Shown: positions 1 through 10,223, counted from the stretch's first letter. The stretch is DNA of 64,000 nt from Streptomyces marispadix (GCF_022524345.1 NZ_JAKWJU010000002.1:4006501-4070500), one strand, 5' to 3'. Notes: generated from the letters alone by a model not told the origin. A program made the numbers and translations.

Positions 1-565
1 GGCGGACCAGATGACGCGACGCCACGTCCAGCCCGACGCGAGGGTGCTGCACATGCTCGCCGACGCCCTCGACGTACATCTCGGGCTGCCGGACGTGAGG
101 ACCATCCGCGGCGAGATCGACCGGCTCGGCCACTGGGACGCGGGCGACGTCGAGGACTCCTTCACCCGTGGCAACGCCGCGGCCCCCGCCTCCTCCACCC
201 CGCAGGCGGGCAAGGGCGAGGCGGTGCTCGCGGGACACCGGCTGCTGCTCGACCAGGGCAGGCTCCAGGACGGCGACGAGGCGCTGGCCGGTACGAGGCA
301 CCCCGCCCGCGCCCGGCTCTCCAAGGCCACCGCGGCCGAGGCGGGCGTGGCCGACGGCGAGGTGCTGTCGGTCTCGGGGCCGCTCGGCAGCGTCCAACTG
401 CCCCTGGAGATCACGCCGATGCCCGACCGGGTGGTGTGGCTCCCGCTGAACTCGGTGGGCGGCGGCGTCCAGTCGGACACGGGCGCCCTCCCGGGCGAGC
501 TGGTCCGTATCGCACCCGCACCCGGACCGCGCGACCGCGCCGCACAAGAGGAGGTGAGCGCGTGA
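1..565 (+). CDS. nuoG: NADH-quinone oxidoreductase subunit G, C-terminal part
   Basis: The gene is open at the left edge; the reading frame runs from base 2 and about 187 residues are visible. The conserved Fe-S and main molybdopterin-type domains lie outside. What is seen is the C-terminal beta-barrel domain of the molybdopterin oxidoreductase type (the stretch around VVWLPLNSVGGGVQSDTGALPGE is typical of actinobacterial NuoG ends). NuoG is the large Fe-S subunit in the NADH-oxidising arm of complex I. The stop overlaps a GTG that opens a 36-codon micro-ORF and is followed by nuoH. Identification rests on this domain and on the nuoH-N order that follows. Confidence 0.85.
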   Translation, partial: ADQMTRRHVQPDARVLHMLADALDVHLGLPDVRTIRGEIDRLGHWDAGDVEDSFTRGNAAAPASSTPQAGKGEAVLAGHRLLLDQGRLQDGDEALAGTRHPARARLSKATAAEAGVADGEVLSVSGPLGSVQLPLEITPMPDRVVWLPLNSVGGGVQSDTGALPGELVRIAPAPGPRDRAAQEEVSA

Positions 566-672
566 CCGCGCTGTTGAAGGTGAGGCGGCGGGCCGCGGCT
601 GCGGCCGCAGCGGCCGTCCGTCCGGTCGACGTGCGCAGCGCGTGCGCCCGCATCGAGGAGGTGACCGCGTGA
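562..672 (+). CDS. Putative 36-codon coupling ORF between nuoG and nuoH
   Basis: A GTG overlapping the nuoG stop opens 36 codons that end in a TGA overlapping the nuoH GTG. The peptide has an octa-alanine run and no recognisable domain. Both junctions have the same layout: GAGGAGGTGA, one variable base, then GCGTGA. A local duplication of the ribosome-binding/start region with filler between would explain this. It may simply carry ribosomes from nuoG to nuoH by translational coupling. I cannot tell whether the peptide has a function of its own. Confidence 0.4.
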   Translation: MTALLKVRRRAAAAAAAAVRPVDVRSACARIEEVTA

Positions 673-2081
673 ACGGCACCGTCCGGCTCGCCGAGGAGGA
701 CCTCTCGTTCTTCGGGCACGACCCGATCTGGCTGATCGCGCTCAAGGCCGTCTTCTGCTTCGCGTTCCTGATGGTGACGGTGCTGATCTCCATCGTGATG
801 GAGCGCAAGGTCGTCGCGTGGATGCAGTTGCGCATCGGCCCCAACCGGCACGGCCCGTGGGGCATGCTCCAGTCCCTCGCCGACGGCGTGAAGCTGATGC
901 TGAAGGAAGACGTCGTCGTCAAAGGCGCCGACAAGGTCGTCTATCTGCTCGCACCGGTGCTGGGCGCGATCCCGGCGTTCATGGCGATCGCCGTGATCCC
1001 GTTCGGGCCTCCCGGCAACGAGGTGTCGATCTTCGGCACCCGTACGGCGATGCAGCTCACCGACCTCCCGGTGGCGGCGCTGTACATCCTGGCCACGGCC
1101 TCCATCGGCGCCTACGGCGTGGTCCTCGCGGGCTGGTCGTCGAACTCGACGTACCCGCTGCTCGGCGCGGTCCGCGCCACCGCTCAGGTCATCAGCTACG
1201 AGATCGCGATGGGCCTGAGCTTCGCGGCGGTCTTCCTCTACTCCGGCTCGATGTCGACGTCGGCGATCGTGGACGCCCAGCAGGACACCTGGTTCGCGGC
1301 GCTGCTGCCGGTGTCGTTCCTGATCTACATGGTGTCGATGGTCGGCGAGGCGCACCGTGCGCCCTTCGACATGCCGGAGTCCGAGGGCGACCTCGTCGCC
1401 GGCTATCAGACCGAGTACAGCTCCATCAAGTTCGCGCTGTTCATGCTCGCCGAGTACGTGCACATCGTGACGCTCTCCGCCCTCGCCGCCACCCTCTTCC
1501 TGGGCGGCTGGCGGGCGCCGGCGCCGATCTCCACGTACTGGGAAGGCGCCAACCACGGCTGGTGGCCGATGCTTTGGTTCTTCCTCAAGGTGTGCGCCCT
1601 GATCTTCTTCTTCGTCTGGATCCGCGGCACGCTCCCGCGTGTGCGCTACGACCAGTTCATGAAGCTGGGCTGGAAGGTCCTCATCCCCGTTTCCCTGGTG
1701 TGGCTGATGCTCGTCGCCACCGTGCGGGCCATGCGCAACGAGGGCTACGACTTCGCGGGGATCGTCTACTGGGTCGCGGGCGCCGCGCTCGCGATCCTGC
1801 TGCTCTCCTTCGTCGTCGACGTCTTCCGCGGACGCAAGGAGGCGGCCGAGGAGGAGGCCGAGCAGCGTAAGGCGGCCTCGGAGGTCTTCGATCCGATGGC
1901 GGGCGGCTTCCCCGTGCCGCCGCTGCCCGGGCAGACGCTGCCGCCGGTGCCGCGCCGCCGCTCTCGCCACGACCGCACGCTGGTCGGGCCGTCCGGCGCG
2001 ACGTCGGATTCCGCGGGCGATGCCGGCGCGTCCGGCGACGCCGCCCAGAACACAGACGGAAAGGAGGCCGACGGTGCCTGA
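669..2081 (+). CDS. nuoH: NADH-quinone oxidoreductase subunit H
   Basis: 470 residues. NuoH is the membrane subunit that joins the peripheral arm to the proton-pumping arm and forms much of the quinone-entry tunnel. Multiple membrane helices are evident. The family signatures [18 protein letters not shown] (about residues 44-61) and [17 protein letters not shown] (about 227-243) are intact, including the acidic cytoplasmic loop. The C-terminal 70 residues form a charged, Pro/Arg-rich actinobacterial tail. I chose the GTG at 669 because it overlaps the preceding stop and follows GAGGAGG; its [18 protein letters not shown] start fits relatives. The 3' end overlaps nuoI by 8 bases. Confidence 0.96.
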   Translation: MNGTVRLAEEDLSFFGHDPIWLIALKAVFCFAFLMVTVLISIVMERKVVAWMQLRIGPNRHGPWGMLQSLADGVKLMLKEDVVVKGADKVVYLLAPVLGAIPAFMAIAVIPFGPPGNEVSIFGTRTAMQLTDLPVAALYILATASIGAYGVVLAGWSSNSTYPLLGAVRATAQVISYEIAMGLSFAAVFLYSGSMSTSAIVDAQQDTWFAALLPVSFLIYMVSMVGEAHRAPFDMPESEGDLVAGYQTEYSSIKFALFMLAEYVHIVTLSALAATLFLGGWRAPAPISTYWEGANHGWWPMLWFFLKVCALIFFFVWIRGTLPRVRYDQFMKLGWKVLIPVSLVWLMLVATVRAMRNEGYDFAGIVYWVAGAALAILLLSFVVDVFRGRKEAAEEEAEQRKAASEVFDPMAGGFPVPPLPGQTLPPVPRRRSRHDRTLVGPSGATSDSAGDAGASGDAAQNTDGKEADGA

Positions 2082-2850
2082 CAACGACGCACAGGGGCTG
2101 CACCCCAAGACCCCGCGCAGCTCCGTGGCCGGCTTCGGCGTGACCTTCAAGGACATGTTCAAGAAGCGGCTGACGGAGCAGTACCCCGAGTACAAGAAGC
2201 CGACGGCACCCCGCTTCCACGGCCGCCACCAGCTCAACCGGCACCCCGACGGGCTGGAGAAGTGCGTCGGCTGTGAACTGTGCGCCTGGGCCTGCCCCGC
2301 GGACGCCATCTACGTGGAGGGCGCCGACAACACCGACGAGGAGCGCTACTCGCCGGGCGAGCGCTACGGACGCGTCTACCAGATCAACTATCTGCGCTGC
2401 ATCCTGTGCGGCCTGTGCGTAGAGGCGTGCCCGACGCGGGCGCTGACGATGACGAACGAGTACGAACTCGCCGACTCCTCCCGCGAGTCGCTCATCTACA
2501 CCAAGAAGGAGCTGCTCGCGGGCCTGGAGGACGGCATGGTCGACTCTCCGCACGCCATCTACCCGGGCATGACGGAGAAGGACTACTACCGCGGGCTCGT
2601 CACCGCCGCCGCTCCCGGCACCGAGCAGCAGACCGTGACCGACACCGGCGACCCGCAGGAGTCGGCAGGGACGTTCGGAGCCGCGGAGCCCGCCGCCAGC
2701 CCGCTGGTCACCGACGCCCCCTCCGGAGCCGACGCCGACGGCGTCGACCCGTCCTCGCGCGACGCCGCCGAGGCGGACACCGGTGAACAGGGCACGGCCG
2801 TACGGGCCCAGGGCAACCGCTCCGGGAACGACTCGAAGGAGGGAAGGTGA
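2074..2850 (+). CDS. nuoI: NADH-quinone oxidoreductase subunit I
   Basis: 258 residues. NuoI is the ferredoxin-like subunit carrying two [4Fe-4S] clusters (N6a/N6b) that pass electrons to NuoB. Both ligand sets are complete: [12 protein letters not shown] at about residues 62-73 and [12 protein letters not shown] at about 110-121. The GTG start follows AAGGAGG and overlaps the end of nuoH. The last 60 residues, Ala/Asp/Gly/Ser-rich, extend well beyond enterobacterial NuoI and look disordered. The 3' end overlaps the nuoJ start by 4 bases, so translation is probably coupled along the operon. Confidence 0.97.
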   Translation: MPDNDAQGLHPKTPRSSVAGFGVTFKDMFKKRLTEQYPEYKKPTAPRFHGRHQLNRHPDGLEKCVGCELCAWACPADAIYVEGADNTDEERYSPGERYGRVYQINYLRCILCGLCVEACPTRALTMTNEYELADSSRESLIYTKKELLAGLEDGMVDSPHAIYPGMTEKDYYRGLVTAAAPGTEQQTVTDTGDPQESAGTFGAAEPAASPLVTDAPSGADADGVDPSSRDAAEADTGEQGTAVRAQGNRSGNDSKEGR

Positions 2851-3836
2851 CCATGGCCGCCATGCTCGCCACGCCCGCCATGACCTCGTCCGCCGGAGCG
2901 CTCGACCTGGCCGCCGCCTCCACCTCGACCGGTGAGACCGCGGGGTTCTGGGTGCTGGGCACCGTCGCGGTGCTCGGTGCGCTCGGCACCGTGCTGCTGC
3001 GCCGCGCGGTGCACTCGGCGCTGTGCCTCGCGGGCACCATGGTGATCCTGGCGCTCTTCTACCTCGCCAACGGCGCCTACTTCCTGGGCATCGTGCAGAT
3101 CGTCGTCTACACCGGCGCCGTGATGATGCTCTTCCTCTTCGTGCTGATGCTGGTGGGCGTGAGCGCCGCCGACTCCCTCAAGGAGACGCTCAAGGGCCAG
3201 CGCTGGCTCGCGGCGGCCTGCGGTCTGGGGCTGGGCGTGCTCCTCGTCTCCGGCATCGGCCAGGCGTCGGTGCACACCTTCACCGGTCTCGCCCGCGCCA
3301 ACGACGGCGGCAACGTGCCGGCGCTGGCCTCGCTGCTGTTCACCAAGTACGTCGTCGCCTTCGAGGTGGTGGGCGCGCTGCTGACCGTCGCCGCAGTCGG
3401 CGCGACGCTGCTGACGCACCGCGAGCGCATCGAGAAGACCAAGTCCCAGCGCGAACAGGCCGAGGAGCGCGTCAAGTCCGGCAAGCAGCTTCCGCCGCTG
3501 CCCGCACCCGGCGTGTACGCACGGCACAACGCCGTCGACCGCCCCGGACTGCTGCCCGACGGCACGCCGTCCGAGCTGACCATCAGCGCGACGCTGCGGC
3601 AGCGCGGCCAGGTGCGCGAGGTCGGCCAGGACGCACTGCACCGGGTCGCGGCGCTGGAGCAGCGCACCGCCGACAGCCACGGCCAGACCGAGCGCATCGG
3701 ACGGATGTACGGCGAACCCCACGACCCGGAGCGGGACGTGGACGACGCCGACGACGAAGGACGCGGCGGTCGTGAGGCCCGTAAGGCCCGCGAAGGCGAC
3801 CGGGACCAGGTCCGGGAAGAGGAGGCCGCCAAGTGA
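2847..3836 (+). CDS. nuoJ: NADH-quinone oxidoreductase subunit J
   Basis: 329 residues, about twice the E. coli length. NuoJ is a membrane subunit between NuoH and the antiporter-like subunits. Five hydrophobic segments fill residues 30-200, including the conserved [20 protein letters not shown] segment whose glycine-rich helix TM3 is central to coupling. The remaining 130 residues are a charged cytoplasmic tail ([19 protein letters not shown] and an Asp/Glu/Arg-rich end) seen in actinobacterial NuoJ. Start is GTG at 2847, four bases into the nuoI stop, with ATG at 2853 as an alternative. The end overlaps nuoK by 4 bases. Confidence 0.96.
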   Translation: MTMAAMLATPAMTSSAGALDLAAASTSTGETAGFWVLGTVAVLGALGTVLLRRAVHSALCLAGTMVILALFYLANGAYFLGIVQIVVYTGAVMMLFLFVLMLVGVSAADSLKETLKGQRWLAAACGLGLGVLLVSGIGQASVHTFTGLARANDGGNVPALASLLFTKYVVAFEVVGALLTVAAVGATLLTHRERIEKTKSQREQAEERVKSGKQLPPLPAPGVYARHNAVDRPGLLPDGTPSELTISATLRQRGQVREVGQDALHRVAALEQRTADSHGQTERIGRMYGEPHDPERDVDDADDEGRGGREARKAREGDRDQVREEEAAK

Positions 3837-4132
3837 GCCCCGTCAACTACGTCTATCTCGCCGCGTTGCTGTTCACCATCGGCGCCGCCGGGGTGCTGAT
3901 CAGGCGTAACGCCATCGTGGTGTTCATGTGCATCGAACTGATGCTGAACGCGGCGAACTTGACACTGGTCGCCTTCTCCCGGATTCACGGCAATCTCGAC
4001 GGGCAGATCATGGCGTTCTTCGTCATGGTCGTCGCCGCCGCCGAGGTCGTGGTCGGTCTGGCGATCATCGTGATGATGTACCGCTCCCGTCACTCGGCCT
4101 CGGTCGACGACGCCAGCCTGATGAAGCTGTAA
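3833..4132 (+). CDS. nuoK: NADH-quinone oxidoreductase subunit K
   Basis: 99 residues, normal family length, three membrane helices. NuoK is an MrpC-like pumping subunit. The two buried glutamates expected in helices 2 and 3 are present ([11 protein letters not shown] and [13 protein letters not shown]). The GTG start overlaps the nuoJ stop in a GTGA junction. Thirteen bases separate its TAA from the nuoL start. Confidence 0.97.
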   Translation: MSPVNYVYLAALLFTIGAAGVLIRRNAIVVFMCIELMLNAANLTLVAFSRIHGNLDGQIMAFFVMVVAAAEVVVGLAIIVMMYRSRHSASVDDASLMKL

Positions 4133-4145
4133 GGGGTACGAACCA

Positions 4146-6116
4146 GTGGAGTCATTGATCGGACTGCTCGTCGGCTTCCCGCTGCTGGGTGCGGCGGTGC
4201 TGCTGTGCGGCGGCAGCAAACTCGACCGGAGCGGGCACTGGCTGGGAGTGCTGCTCGCGGGTGCCTCGTTCGTGACCGGCGCCGCGCTCTTCGCCGGGAT
4301 GCTCGGCGAGCCCGCGGACGACCGTGCCATGCACCAGCATCTCTTCAGCTGGGTGCCGGTGGAGAGCTTCCAGGCGGACGTCGCCTTCCAACTCGACCAG
4401 CTCTCCATGACGTTCGTGCTGCTGATCACCGGTGTGGGCACGCTGATCCACATCTACTCGGTCGGCTACATGGAGCACGATGTCTCCCGCCGCCGCTTCT
4501 TCGGCTATCTCAACCTCTTCCTCGCGGCGATGCTGCTGCTCGTACTCGCCGACAACTACCTGCTGCTGTACGTCGGCTGGGAGGGCGTGGGCCTCGCCTC
4601 GTACCTGCTGATCGGCTTCTGGCAGTTCAAGCCGAGCGCGGCCGTGGCGGCGAAGAAGGCGTTCCTGGTCAACCGCGTCGGCGACGCGGGCCTGGCCATC
4701 GCGATCTTCCTGATGTTCACCACGTTCGGCACCTTCACCTTCGCGCCCGTACTGGAGAACGCGACGGACGCGGGCGAGGGCAAGCTGACCGCGATCGGGC
4801 TGATGCTGCTGCTCGCCGCGTGCGGCAAGTCCGCGCAGGTGCCGCTCCAGTCCTGGCTGGGCGACGCGATGGAGGGCCCGACCCCGGTCTCGGCCCTCAT
4901 CCACGCCGCGACGATGGTGACCGCGGGCGTCTACCTCATCACCCGCTCCGGAGCGATCTTCAACGGTGCGCCGGACGCGCAGACGGCCGTCGTGGTCGTC
5001 GGTGCGGTCACGCTGCTCTTCGGTGCGATCGTCGGTTGCGCCAAGGACGACATCAAGAAGGCGCTGGCCGGTTCGACGATGTCGCAGATCGGCTACATGG
5101 TGCTGGCGGCCGGACTCGGCCCGATCGGCTACGCGTTCGCGATCATGCACCTCGTCACGCACGGCTTCTTCAAGGCGGGCCTCTTCCTCGGTGCCGGCTC
5201 GGTGATGCACGGCATGAACGACGAGGTCGACATGCGCAAGTACGGCGGCCTCCGCAAGTACATGCCGGTCACCTTCGTGACGTTCGGGCTCGGCTATCTC
5301 GCCATCATCGGCTTCCCCGGCCTCTCCGGGTTCTTCTCCAAGGACCAGATCATCGAGGCCGCGTTCGCCAGGGGCGGCACGCAGGGCTGGATCCTCGGCG
5401 CGGTCACCCTGGTCGGCGCCGCGATCACCGCGTACTACATGACGCGCGTGATGCTGCTGACCTTCTTCGGCGAGGAGCGCTGGCGCCGTACGACGCCGTC
5501 GCCGGACGAGCCGAGTTCCCCCAGCCTTCGGCCGGGGGTGCCCCCAGAGCCTGCGGCGGAGGTGCACGGCGAGCACGGCGAGCCGCACCCCCACGAGTCG
5601 CCGAGGGTCATGACGGTCCCCATGATCGTGCTGGCCTTCGGATCGGTCTTCGCGGGCGGCCTGTTCAAGGCGGGGGAGTCCTTCGTGCACTGGCTGGAGC
5701 CCGTCACGCAGTTCGAGCACGGACACCCGCCGGTCTCGGCCGCCGCGGTGACCGGCGCCACGGTCGTGGCGCTCGTGCTCGGTGTCGCCGGAGCCTGGCT
5801 CCAGTACGGCCGCAGGCCGGTGCCCTCGGTGGCGCCGCGCGGCAGCCTGCTGACGCGTGCTGCCCGTCGCGACCTGCTCCAGGACGACTTCAACCACGTC
5901 GCCCTGGTCAAGCCCGGCGAGTATCTGACGCGCGGGCTCGTCTACGCCGACAACAAGGTGGTCGACGGAGCCGTCAACGGCACCGCCGCCGCCTTCGGCG
6001 GACTCTCCGGCCGTACGCGCCGGGTCCAGAACGGTTTCGTCCGCTCGTACGCGGTCTCGATGTTCGGCGGCGCGGCGATCCTGGTCGCCGCGACCCTGCT
6101 GATGAGGGCGGTCTGA
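4146..6116 (+). CDS. nuoL: NADH-quinone oxidoreductase subunit L
   Basis: 656 residues. NuoL is the distal antiporter-like proton-pumping subunit with the long lateral helix. The proton-path glutamate lies in [17 protein letters not shown] (about residues 140-156) and the conserved helix [15 protein letters not shown] is present. The GTG start follows a weak purine-rich stretch just after nuoK. Around residues 455-485 the hydrophilic linker contains [20 protein letters not shown], encoded by a GC-rich palindromic sequence of the dispersed Streptomyces type, so this loop has probably taken up a repeat without breaking the frame. nuoM follows after 3 bases. Confidence 0.97.
   Translation: MESLIGLLVGFPLLGAAVLLCGGSKLDRSGHWLGVLLAGASFVTGAALFAGMLGEPADDRAMHQHLFSWVPVESFQADVAFQLDQLSMTFVLLITGVGTLIHIYSVGYMEHDVSRRRFFGYLNLFLAAMLLLVLADNYLLLYVGWEGVGLASYLLIGFWQFKPSAAVAAKKAFLVNRVGDAGLAIAIFLMFTTFGTFTFAPVLENATDAGEGKLTAIGLMLLLAACGKSAQVPLQSWLGDAMEGPTPVSALIHAATMVTAGVYLITRSGAIFNGAPDAQTAVVVVGAVTLLFGAIVGCAKDDIKKALAGSTMSQIGYMVLAAGLGPIGYAFAIMHLVTHGFFKAGLFLGAGSVMHGMNDEVDMRKYGGLRKYMPVTFVTFGLGYLAIIGFPGLSGFFSKDQIIEAAFARGGTQGWILGAVTLVGAAITAYYMTRVMLLTFFGEERWRRTTPSPDEPSSPSLRPGVPPEPAAEVHGEHGEPHPHESPRVMTVPMIVLAFGSVFAGGLFKAGESFVHWLEPVTQFEHGHPPVSAAAVTGATVVALVLGVAGAWLQYGRRPVPSVAPRGSLLTRAARRDLLQDDFNHVALVKPGEYLTRGLVYADNKVVDGAVNGTAAAFGGLSGRTRRVQNGFVRSYAVSMFGGAAILVAATLLMRAV
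5518..5545. repeat. Dispersed palindromic repeat inside nuoL
   Basis: A C5 run, AGCCTTCGGC, a G5 run, TG and another C5 run form alternative hairpins inside the nuoL linker. GCCTTCGGC next to G5/C5 runs is a motif I associate with short repeats scattered through Streptomyces genomes. The frame is open through it, giving a Pro/Ser-rich loop. The array at 16959-17060 is related in its GCCGAAGGC core. Confidence 0.5.
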
Positions 6117-6119
6117 GTC

Positions 6120-7784
6120 ATGTCTGTAGCAAACGCAGGTTTCCCCCTGCTGACGGTCACGGCCGCGCTGCCCGCGGCCGGAGCCGTCGTCACCGCGGCG
6201 CTGCCCGCCGCCAGGCGCGGGGCCGCGAAGTGGGTGGCGCTGCTGTTCTCCGTGGCGACGCTGGTGTCCGCGCTGGTGGTGCTCGCGCGGTTCACACCCG
6301 GCGGCCCGCGCTACCAGCTCACCGAATCGCACTCCTGGATCAGGGACTTCGGGGTGCGCTACGAGCTTGGCGTCGACGGCATCGGTGCCGTGCTGATCGC
6401 GCTCACCGCGCTGCTGCTCCCGTTCATCATCGGAGCGGCCTGGCATGACGCCGACGAGCTGGAGCCCGCGCGCCCCAACCGCCGCTGGCGGCCCACGCAG
6501 GGCTTCTTCGCGCTGATGCTGGCGACCGAGGCGATGGTGATCATCTCGTTCGCGGCGACCGACGTGTTCCTCTTCTACGTCTTCTTCGAAGCCATGCTGA
6601 TCCCGATGTACTTCCTCATCGGCGGCTTCGGCGACCGGGCCCACTCGGGCGGCGAGGACGAGGCGGCGAAGCAACGCTCCTACGCGGCCGTGAAGTTCCT
6701 GCTCTACAACCTCGTCGGCGGCCTCATCATGCTGGCCGCGGTCATCGGGCTCTTCGTCGTCACCTCCGACCAGCTCGGCGAGGGCACGTTCTCTCTCCCG
6801 GAGATCGCACGCGCACGCGCCGCCGGCGAGCTGAGCCTGGGCACGAACATCGAGCGGCTGCTCTTCCTCGGCTTCTTCTTCGCCTTCGCGGTGAAGGCGC
6901 CGCTGTTCCCGTTCCACACCTGGCTGCCCAACGCCATGGGCGAGGCGACGGCTCCGGTGGCCGTGCTGATCACCGCCGTCGTCGACAAGGTGGGCACCTT
7001 CGCGATGCTCCGCTTCTGCCTCGGCCTGTTCCCCGAGGCGAGCAAGTGGGCGACGCCGGTGGTGCTCGTACTGGCGCTGCTGAGCATCCTCTACGGTGCG
7101 CTGCTGGCGGTCGGCCAGCGGGACATCAAGCGGCTGATCGCCTACGCCTCGATCTCCCACTTCGGCTTCATCATCCTCGGCGTCTTCGCGATGACCAGCC
7201 AGGGCCAGAGCGGAGCGACGCTCTACATGGTCTTCCACGGCGTCTCCACCGCCGCGCTGATGCTGGTCGCCGGATTCCTCATCAGCCGTCGCGGCTCGCG
7301 TCTCATCGCGGACTACGGCGGTGTGCAGAAGGTGGCGCCCGTACTGGCGGGGACGTTCCTCGTGGGCGGCCTGGCGACGCTGTCGCTGCCGGGGCTGGCG
7401 CCGTTCATCAGTGAATTCCTGGTGCTGGTGGGCACGTTCAGCCGCTACCCGGTGGCTGGTGTCGTCGCCACTGCGGGCATCGTCCTGGCGGCGCTGTACG
7501 TACTGCTGATGTACCAGCGCACCATGACGGGGCCGGTGGAGAAGCCCGAGGTGCGGGCCATGCCGGACCTGAGGGTGCGGGAAGTGGCCGTCGCGGCGCC
7601 GCTGGTGGCGCTGCTGATCTTCCTCGGGGTCTTCCCGAAGCCACTGACCGAGATCGTGAACCCGGCTGTCGGGCACACGCTCTCGGACGTGCGGAAGAAG
7701 GACCCGGAACCGGAGCATCGGGTCGCGGAGACCGGATGGTTCGACTACAAGCCGGCTGAGCACGCCGGAGGTGACCACAAGTGA
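6120..7784 (+). CDS. nuoM: NADH-quinone oxidoreductase subunit M
   Basis: 554 residues. NuoM is the second antiporter-like proton-pumping subunit. About 14 membrane helices are evident. The proton-channel glutamate is in FYVFFEAMLIPMYFLIGGF (about residues 145-165), and the signature LFPFHTWLPNAMGEATAPVAV (about 261-281) is intact. The ATG start is 3 bases after the nuoL stop. The 3' end overlaps the nuoN GTG by 4 bases. Confidence 0.97.
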   Translation: MSVANAGFPLLTVTAALPAAGAVVTAALPAARRGAAKWVALLFSVATLVSALVVLARFTPGGPRYQLTESHSWIRDFGVRYELGVDGIGAVLIALTALLLPFIIGAAWHDADELEPARPNRRWRPTQGFFALMLATEAMVIISFAATDVFLFYVFFEAMLIPMYFLIGGFGDRAHSGGEDEAAKQRSYAAVKFLLYNLVGGLIMLAAVIGLFVVTSDQLGEGTFSLPEIARARAAGELSLGTNIERLLFLGFFFAFAVKAPLFPFHTWLPNAMGEATAPVAVLITAVVDKVGTFAMLRFCLGLFPEASKWATPVVLVLALLSILYGALLAVGQRDIKRLIAYASISHFGFIILGVFAMTSQGQSGATLYMVFHGVSTAALMLVAGFLISRRGSRLIADYGGVQKVAPVLAGTFLVGGLATLSLPGLAPFISEFLVLVGTFSRYPVAGVVATAGIVLAALYVLLMYQRTMTGPVEKPEVRAMPDLRVREVAVAAPLVALLIFLGVFPKPLTEIVNPAVGHTLSDVRKKDPEPEHRVAETGWFDYKPAEHAGGDHK

Positions 7785-9478
7785 GCGCGGTGGCAACGGC
7801 GGGGACGGCGGCGGCCGTTCCCGGTCTGTGGACACTCGGAGCCGGAGAACTACAGGCCCCGAAGATCGAGTACGGCCAGCTCTCGCCGACGCTGATCGTG
7901 CTGGGCGCTGCCGTGATCGGCATCGTTCTGGAGGCGTTCCTCCCCCGGAAGTGGCGCTACGGGGCGCAGTTGGTGCTCGCGGCACTGGGGCTCGCGAGCG
8001 CCTTCGCCGCGGTCCTCGGACTGGCCGTGTCGGGGCACGCCACGACGAAGGCGGCGATCGCCGGGATGGGCGCCGTCGCCGTCGACGGTCCGACGCTCTT
8101 CCTCCAGGGCACGATCCTGCTGGTGGGCCTGGTGTCGGTGTTCGTCTTCGCCGAGCGGCGTCTGGAGCCGCGTTCGCACGCATCGGACGGGACCGGTGGC
8201 TCCTCGGCCAAGCGCGGGGGGCACGTCGACTCCTTCGCCGCGCAGCCCGCGTCCGTACCGGGCGGTGACGGTGAGAAGGAGGCCACGAAGGCGGGCTGGA
8301 CGACCACCGAGGTCTATCCGCTGCTGCTCTTCGCGGTCGGCGGCATGCTCATCTTCCCTGCCGCGAACGACCTGTTGACGCTCTTCATCGCGCTTGAGGT
8401 CTTCTCCCTGCCGCTGTATCTGCTGTGTGCGCTGGCCCGCCGCAGGCGGCTGCTGTCGCAGGAGGCGGCGGTCAAGTACTTCCTGCTGGGCGCGTTCTCC
8501 TCGGCGTTCCTGCTGTTCGGCGCCGCACTGCTCTACGGCTACGCGGGCACCGTCAACTACTCGGGAATCGCCCGCGTGATCGGCAACGCCGACCGTACGA
8601 CCAGCACCGTACTGGCGGAGACCACGGGCAACGACGCGCTGCTGCTGATCGGCGGCGCCATGGTCGTCATGGGCCTGCTGTTCAAGGTGGGCGCCGTGCC
8701 GTTCCACATGTGGACGCCGGACGTCTACCAGGGTGCGCCCACGCCGGTCACCGGCTTCATGGCGGCGGCCACGAAGGTCGCGGCCTTCGGTGCGCTGCTG
8801 CGTCTGCTGTATGTCGTGCTGCCGGGCCTTCGCTGGGACTGGCGCCCTGTGATGTGGGGCGTCGCGATCATCACGATGCTGGCGGGCGCGGTCGTCGCCA
8901 TCACGCAGACCGACATAAAGCGTCTGCTGGCGTACTCGTCGATCGCGCACGCGGGCTTCCTGCTCGCCGGTGTCATCGCCACGTCGAGGGACGGCGTCGC
9001 CTCGGTGCTCTTCTATCTGGGCGCGTACTCGTTCGTGACGCTGGGCGCCTTCGCGGTCGTCACGCTGGTGAGGGACGCGGGCGGCGAGGCTACGCATCTG
9101 TCCAAGTGGGCCGGGCTGGGCCGCCGTTCGCCGCTGCTGGCGGGGGTCTTCGCGGTGTTCCTGCTGGCCTTCGCCGGTATTCCGCTGACGTCCGGCTTCT
9201 CCGGGAAGTTCGCCGTGTTCAAGGCGGCGGCCGAGGGCGGCGCGGGCGCGCTGGTGGTCGTCGGTGTGATCGCCTCGGCGATCGCGGCCTTCTTCTACAT
9301 CCGTGTGATCGTGCTGATGTTCCTCAGCGAACCGAAGGCGGACGGGCCCACGGTCGCCGTCCCCAGCGTGTGGACGACGTCGGCGATCAGCGTCGGTGTG
9401 CTGGTGACGCTCGTGCTGGGTGTCGCGCCGCAGTACTTCCTGGATCTGGCGAGCCAGGCGGGCGTCTTCGTCCGCTGA
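7781..9478 (+). CDS. nuoN: NADH-quinone oxidoreductase subunit N
   Basis: 565 residues. NuoN is the third antiporter-like pumping subunit. The conserved glutamate is in FIALEVFSLPLYLLCALARR and the helix motif GAVPFHMWTPDVYQGAPTPVTGF is clear. A hydrophilic insertion of about 45 residues near position 125-170 (ERRLEPRSHASDGTGGSS and on) separates the second and third groups of helices. The GTG start overlaps nuoM. This is the last gene of the main nuo operon, and a strong hairpin follows its stop by 44 bases. Confidence 0.97.
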   Translation: MSAVATAGTAAAVPGLWTLGAGELQAPKIEYGQLSPTLIVLGAAVIGIVLEAFLPRKWRYGAQLVLAALGLASAFAAVLGLAVSGHATTKAAIAGMGAVAVDGPTLFLQGTILLVGLVSVFVFAERRLEPRSHASDGTGGSSAKRGGHVDSFAAQPASVPGGDGEKEATKAGWTTTEVYPLLLFAVGGMLIFPAANDLLTLFIALEVFSLPLYLLCALARRRRLLSQEAAVKYFLLGAFSSAFLLFGAALLYGYAGTVNYSGIARVIGNADRTTSTVLAETTGNDALLLIGGAMVVMGLLFKVGAVPFHMWTPDVYQGAPTPVTGFMAAATKVAAFGALLRLLYVVLPGLRWDWRPVMWGVAIITMLAGAVVAITQTDIKRLLAYSSIAHAGFLLAGVIATSRDGVASVLFYLGAYSFVTLGAFAVVTLVRDAGGEATHLSKWAGLGRRSPLLAGVFAVFLLAFAGIPLTSGFSGKFAVFKAAAEGGAGALVVVGVIASAIAAFFYIRVIVLMFLSEPKADGPTVAVPSVWTTSAISVGVLVTLVLGVAPQYFLDLASQAGVFVR

Positions 9479-9522
9479 CCTGCCGGGCGCCGGCCGCTCA
9501 CGGGCCGGTCGTCTCCGTCTCG

Positions 9523-9566
9523 CGCCGCTGCCCGGCTCCTCAAGGGGAGCCGGGCAGCGGCGTTTT
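9523..9566 (+). terminator. Terminator of the main nuo operon
   Basis: A perfect 17-bp stem (9523-9539 with 9546-9562) with a 6-base loop is followed by TTTT. It lies 44 bases after the nuoN stop. Confidence 0.92.
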
Positions 9567-9647
9567 CAGCGGGTCGGCCGCCTGCTAGCTTGACGTGGCC
9601 CTGTCGACTGCGGGGCCGTGGACACAGGACCGACAAAGGAGTGCGGG

Positions 9648-10193
9648 GTGCGCAGGTCAGCGCGGAGAGCGGGGGCGGTGGCCGTGATCGCGGCCGGTGC
9701 GCTTCTGATGAGCGGGTGCGGAAGCGGCGACGACGGCGGCAAGGACGAGGGCGGCAAGGGCAAGCCGGAGGCCTCGGCCTCCAAGTCGGCCTCGGAGGGC
9801 GCGGGGAAGACAGACAAGCCCTCCGGCGACGGCGAGACCGGCGGCGACGCCACCGAGGGCGCCCCTGACGACGGCAGGGGCGGCGACTCGGGCAAGTCCG
9901 GGTCCGGCAAGTACGCCGGTGTCTGGAAGGCGAAGGGCAAGCAGTACGTGCTGACCGTCGTGGGCGACAAGGTGACGCTGCTGCGCGAGCGCGGCAGGAA
10001 CTGCACGGGCTCCCTGGGCGGTTCGGGCGGCCGCACCGTCGCCCTCAAGTGCCCGGGCGGCGCCGACGAGGCTCGTACGAACGGCGAGATCGGCGCCCTC
10101 AAGGGCAAGTCGATGACGGTGAGTTGGAAGGGCGGCCCGACCGAGGTCTACGCCCGGGTCACCGACGTACCGGTGGAGCTGCCCGAGGAGTAG
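9648..10193 (+). CDS. Putative secreted lipoprotein, function unknown
   Basis: 181 residues. The N-terminus has the arginine-rich start RRSARR, a hydrophobic helix and the lipobox LMSGC, so the mature protein should begin at the cysteine near residue 24 and be lipid-anchored outside the membrane. A Gly/Lys/Ser/Asp linker runs to about residue 85. A compact C-terminal domain of about 95 residues follows (GVWKAKGKQYVLTVVGDKVTLL...CPGG), with two cysteines that could form a disulphide. I chose GTG 9648, which follows AAAGGAG. It is preceded by the nuo terminator and stands alone. I recognise no family. Confidence 0.8.
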   Translation: MRRSARRAGAVAVIAAGALLMSGCGSGDDGGKDEGGKGKPEASASKSASEGAGKTDKPSGDGETGGDATEGAPDDGRGGDSGKSGSGKYAGVWKAKGKQYVLTVVGDKVTLLRERGRNCTGSLGGSGGRTVALKCPGGADEARTNGEIGALKGKSMTVSWKGGPTEVYARVTDVPVELPEE

Positions 10194-10223
10194 CAGAGGC
10201 ACGAGCGGCGCGGACCGTGCGGG

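Noticed and set aside
4152..8183. Very long open frames on the minus strand opposite nuoL-nuoN (about 1340 codons) and elsewhere
   Set aside because: High-GC codon bias removes stops from the antisense frame; products are Arg/His-rich with no domains, and the plus strand holds clear nuo genes.
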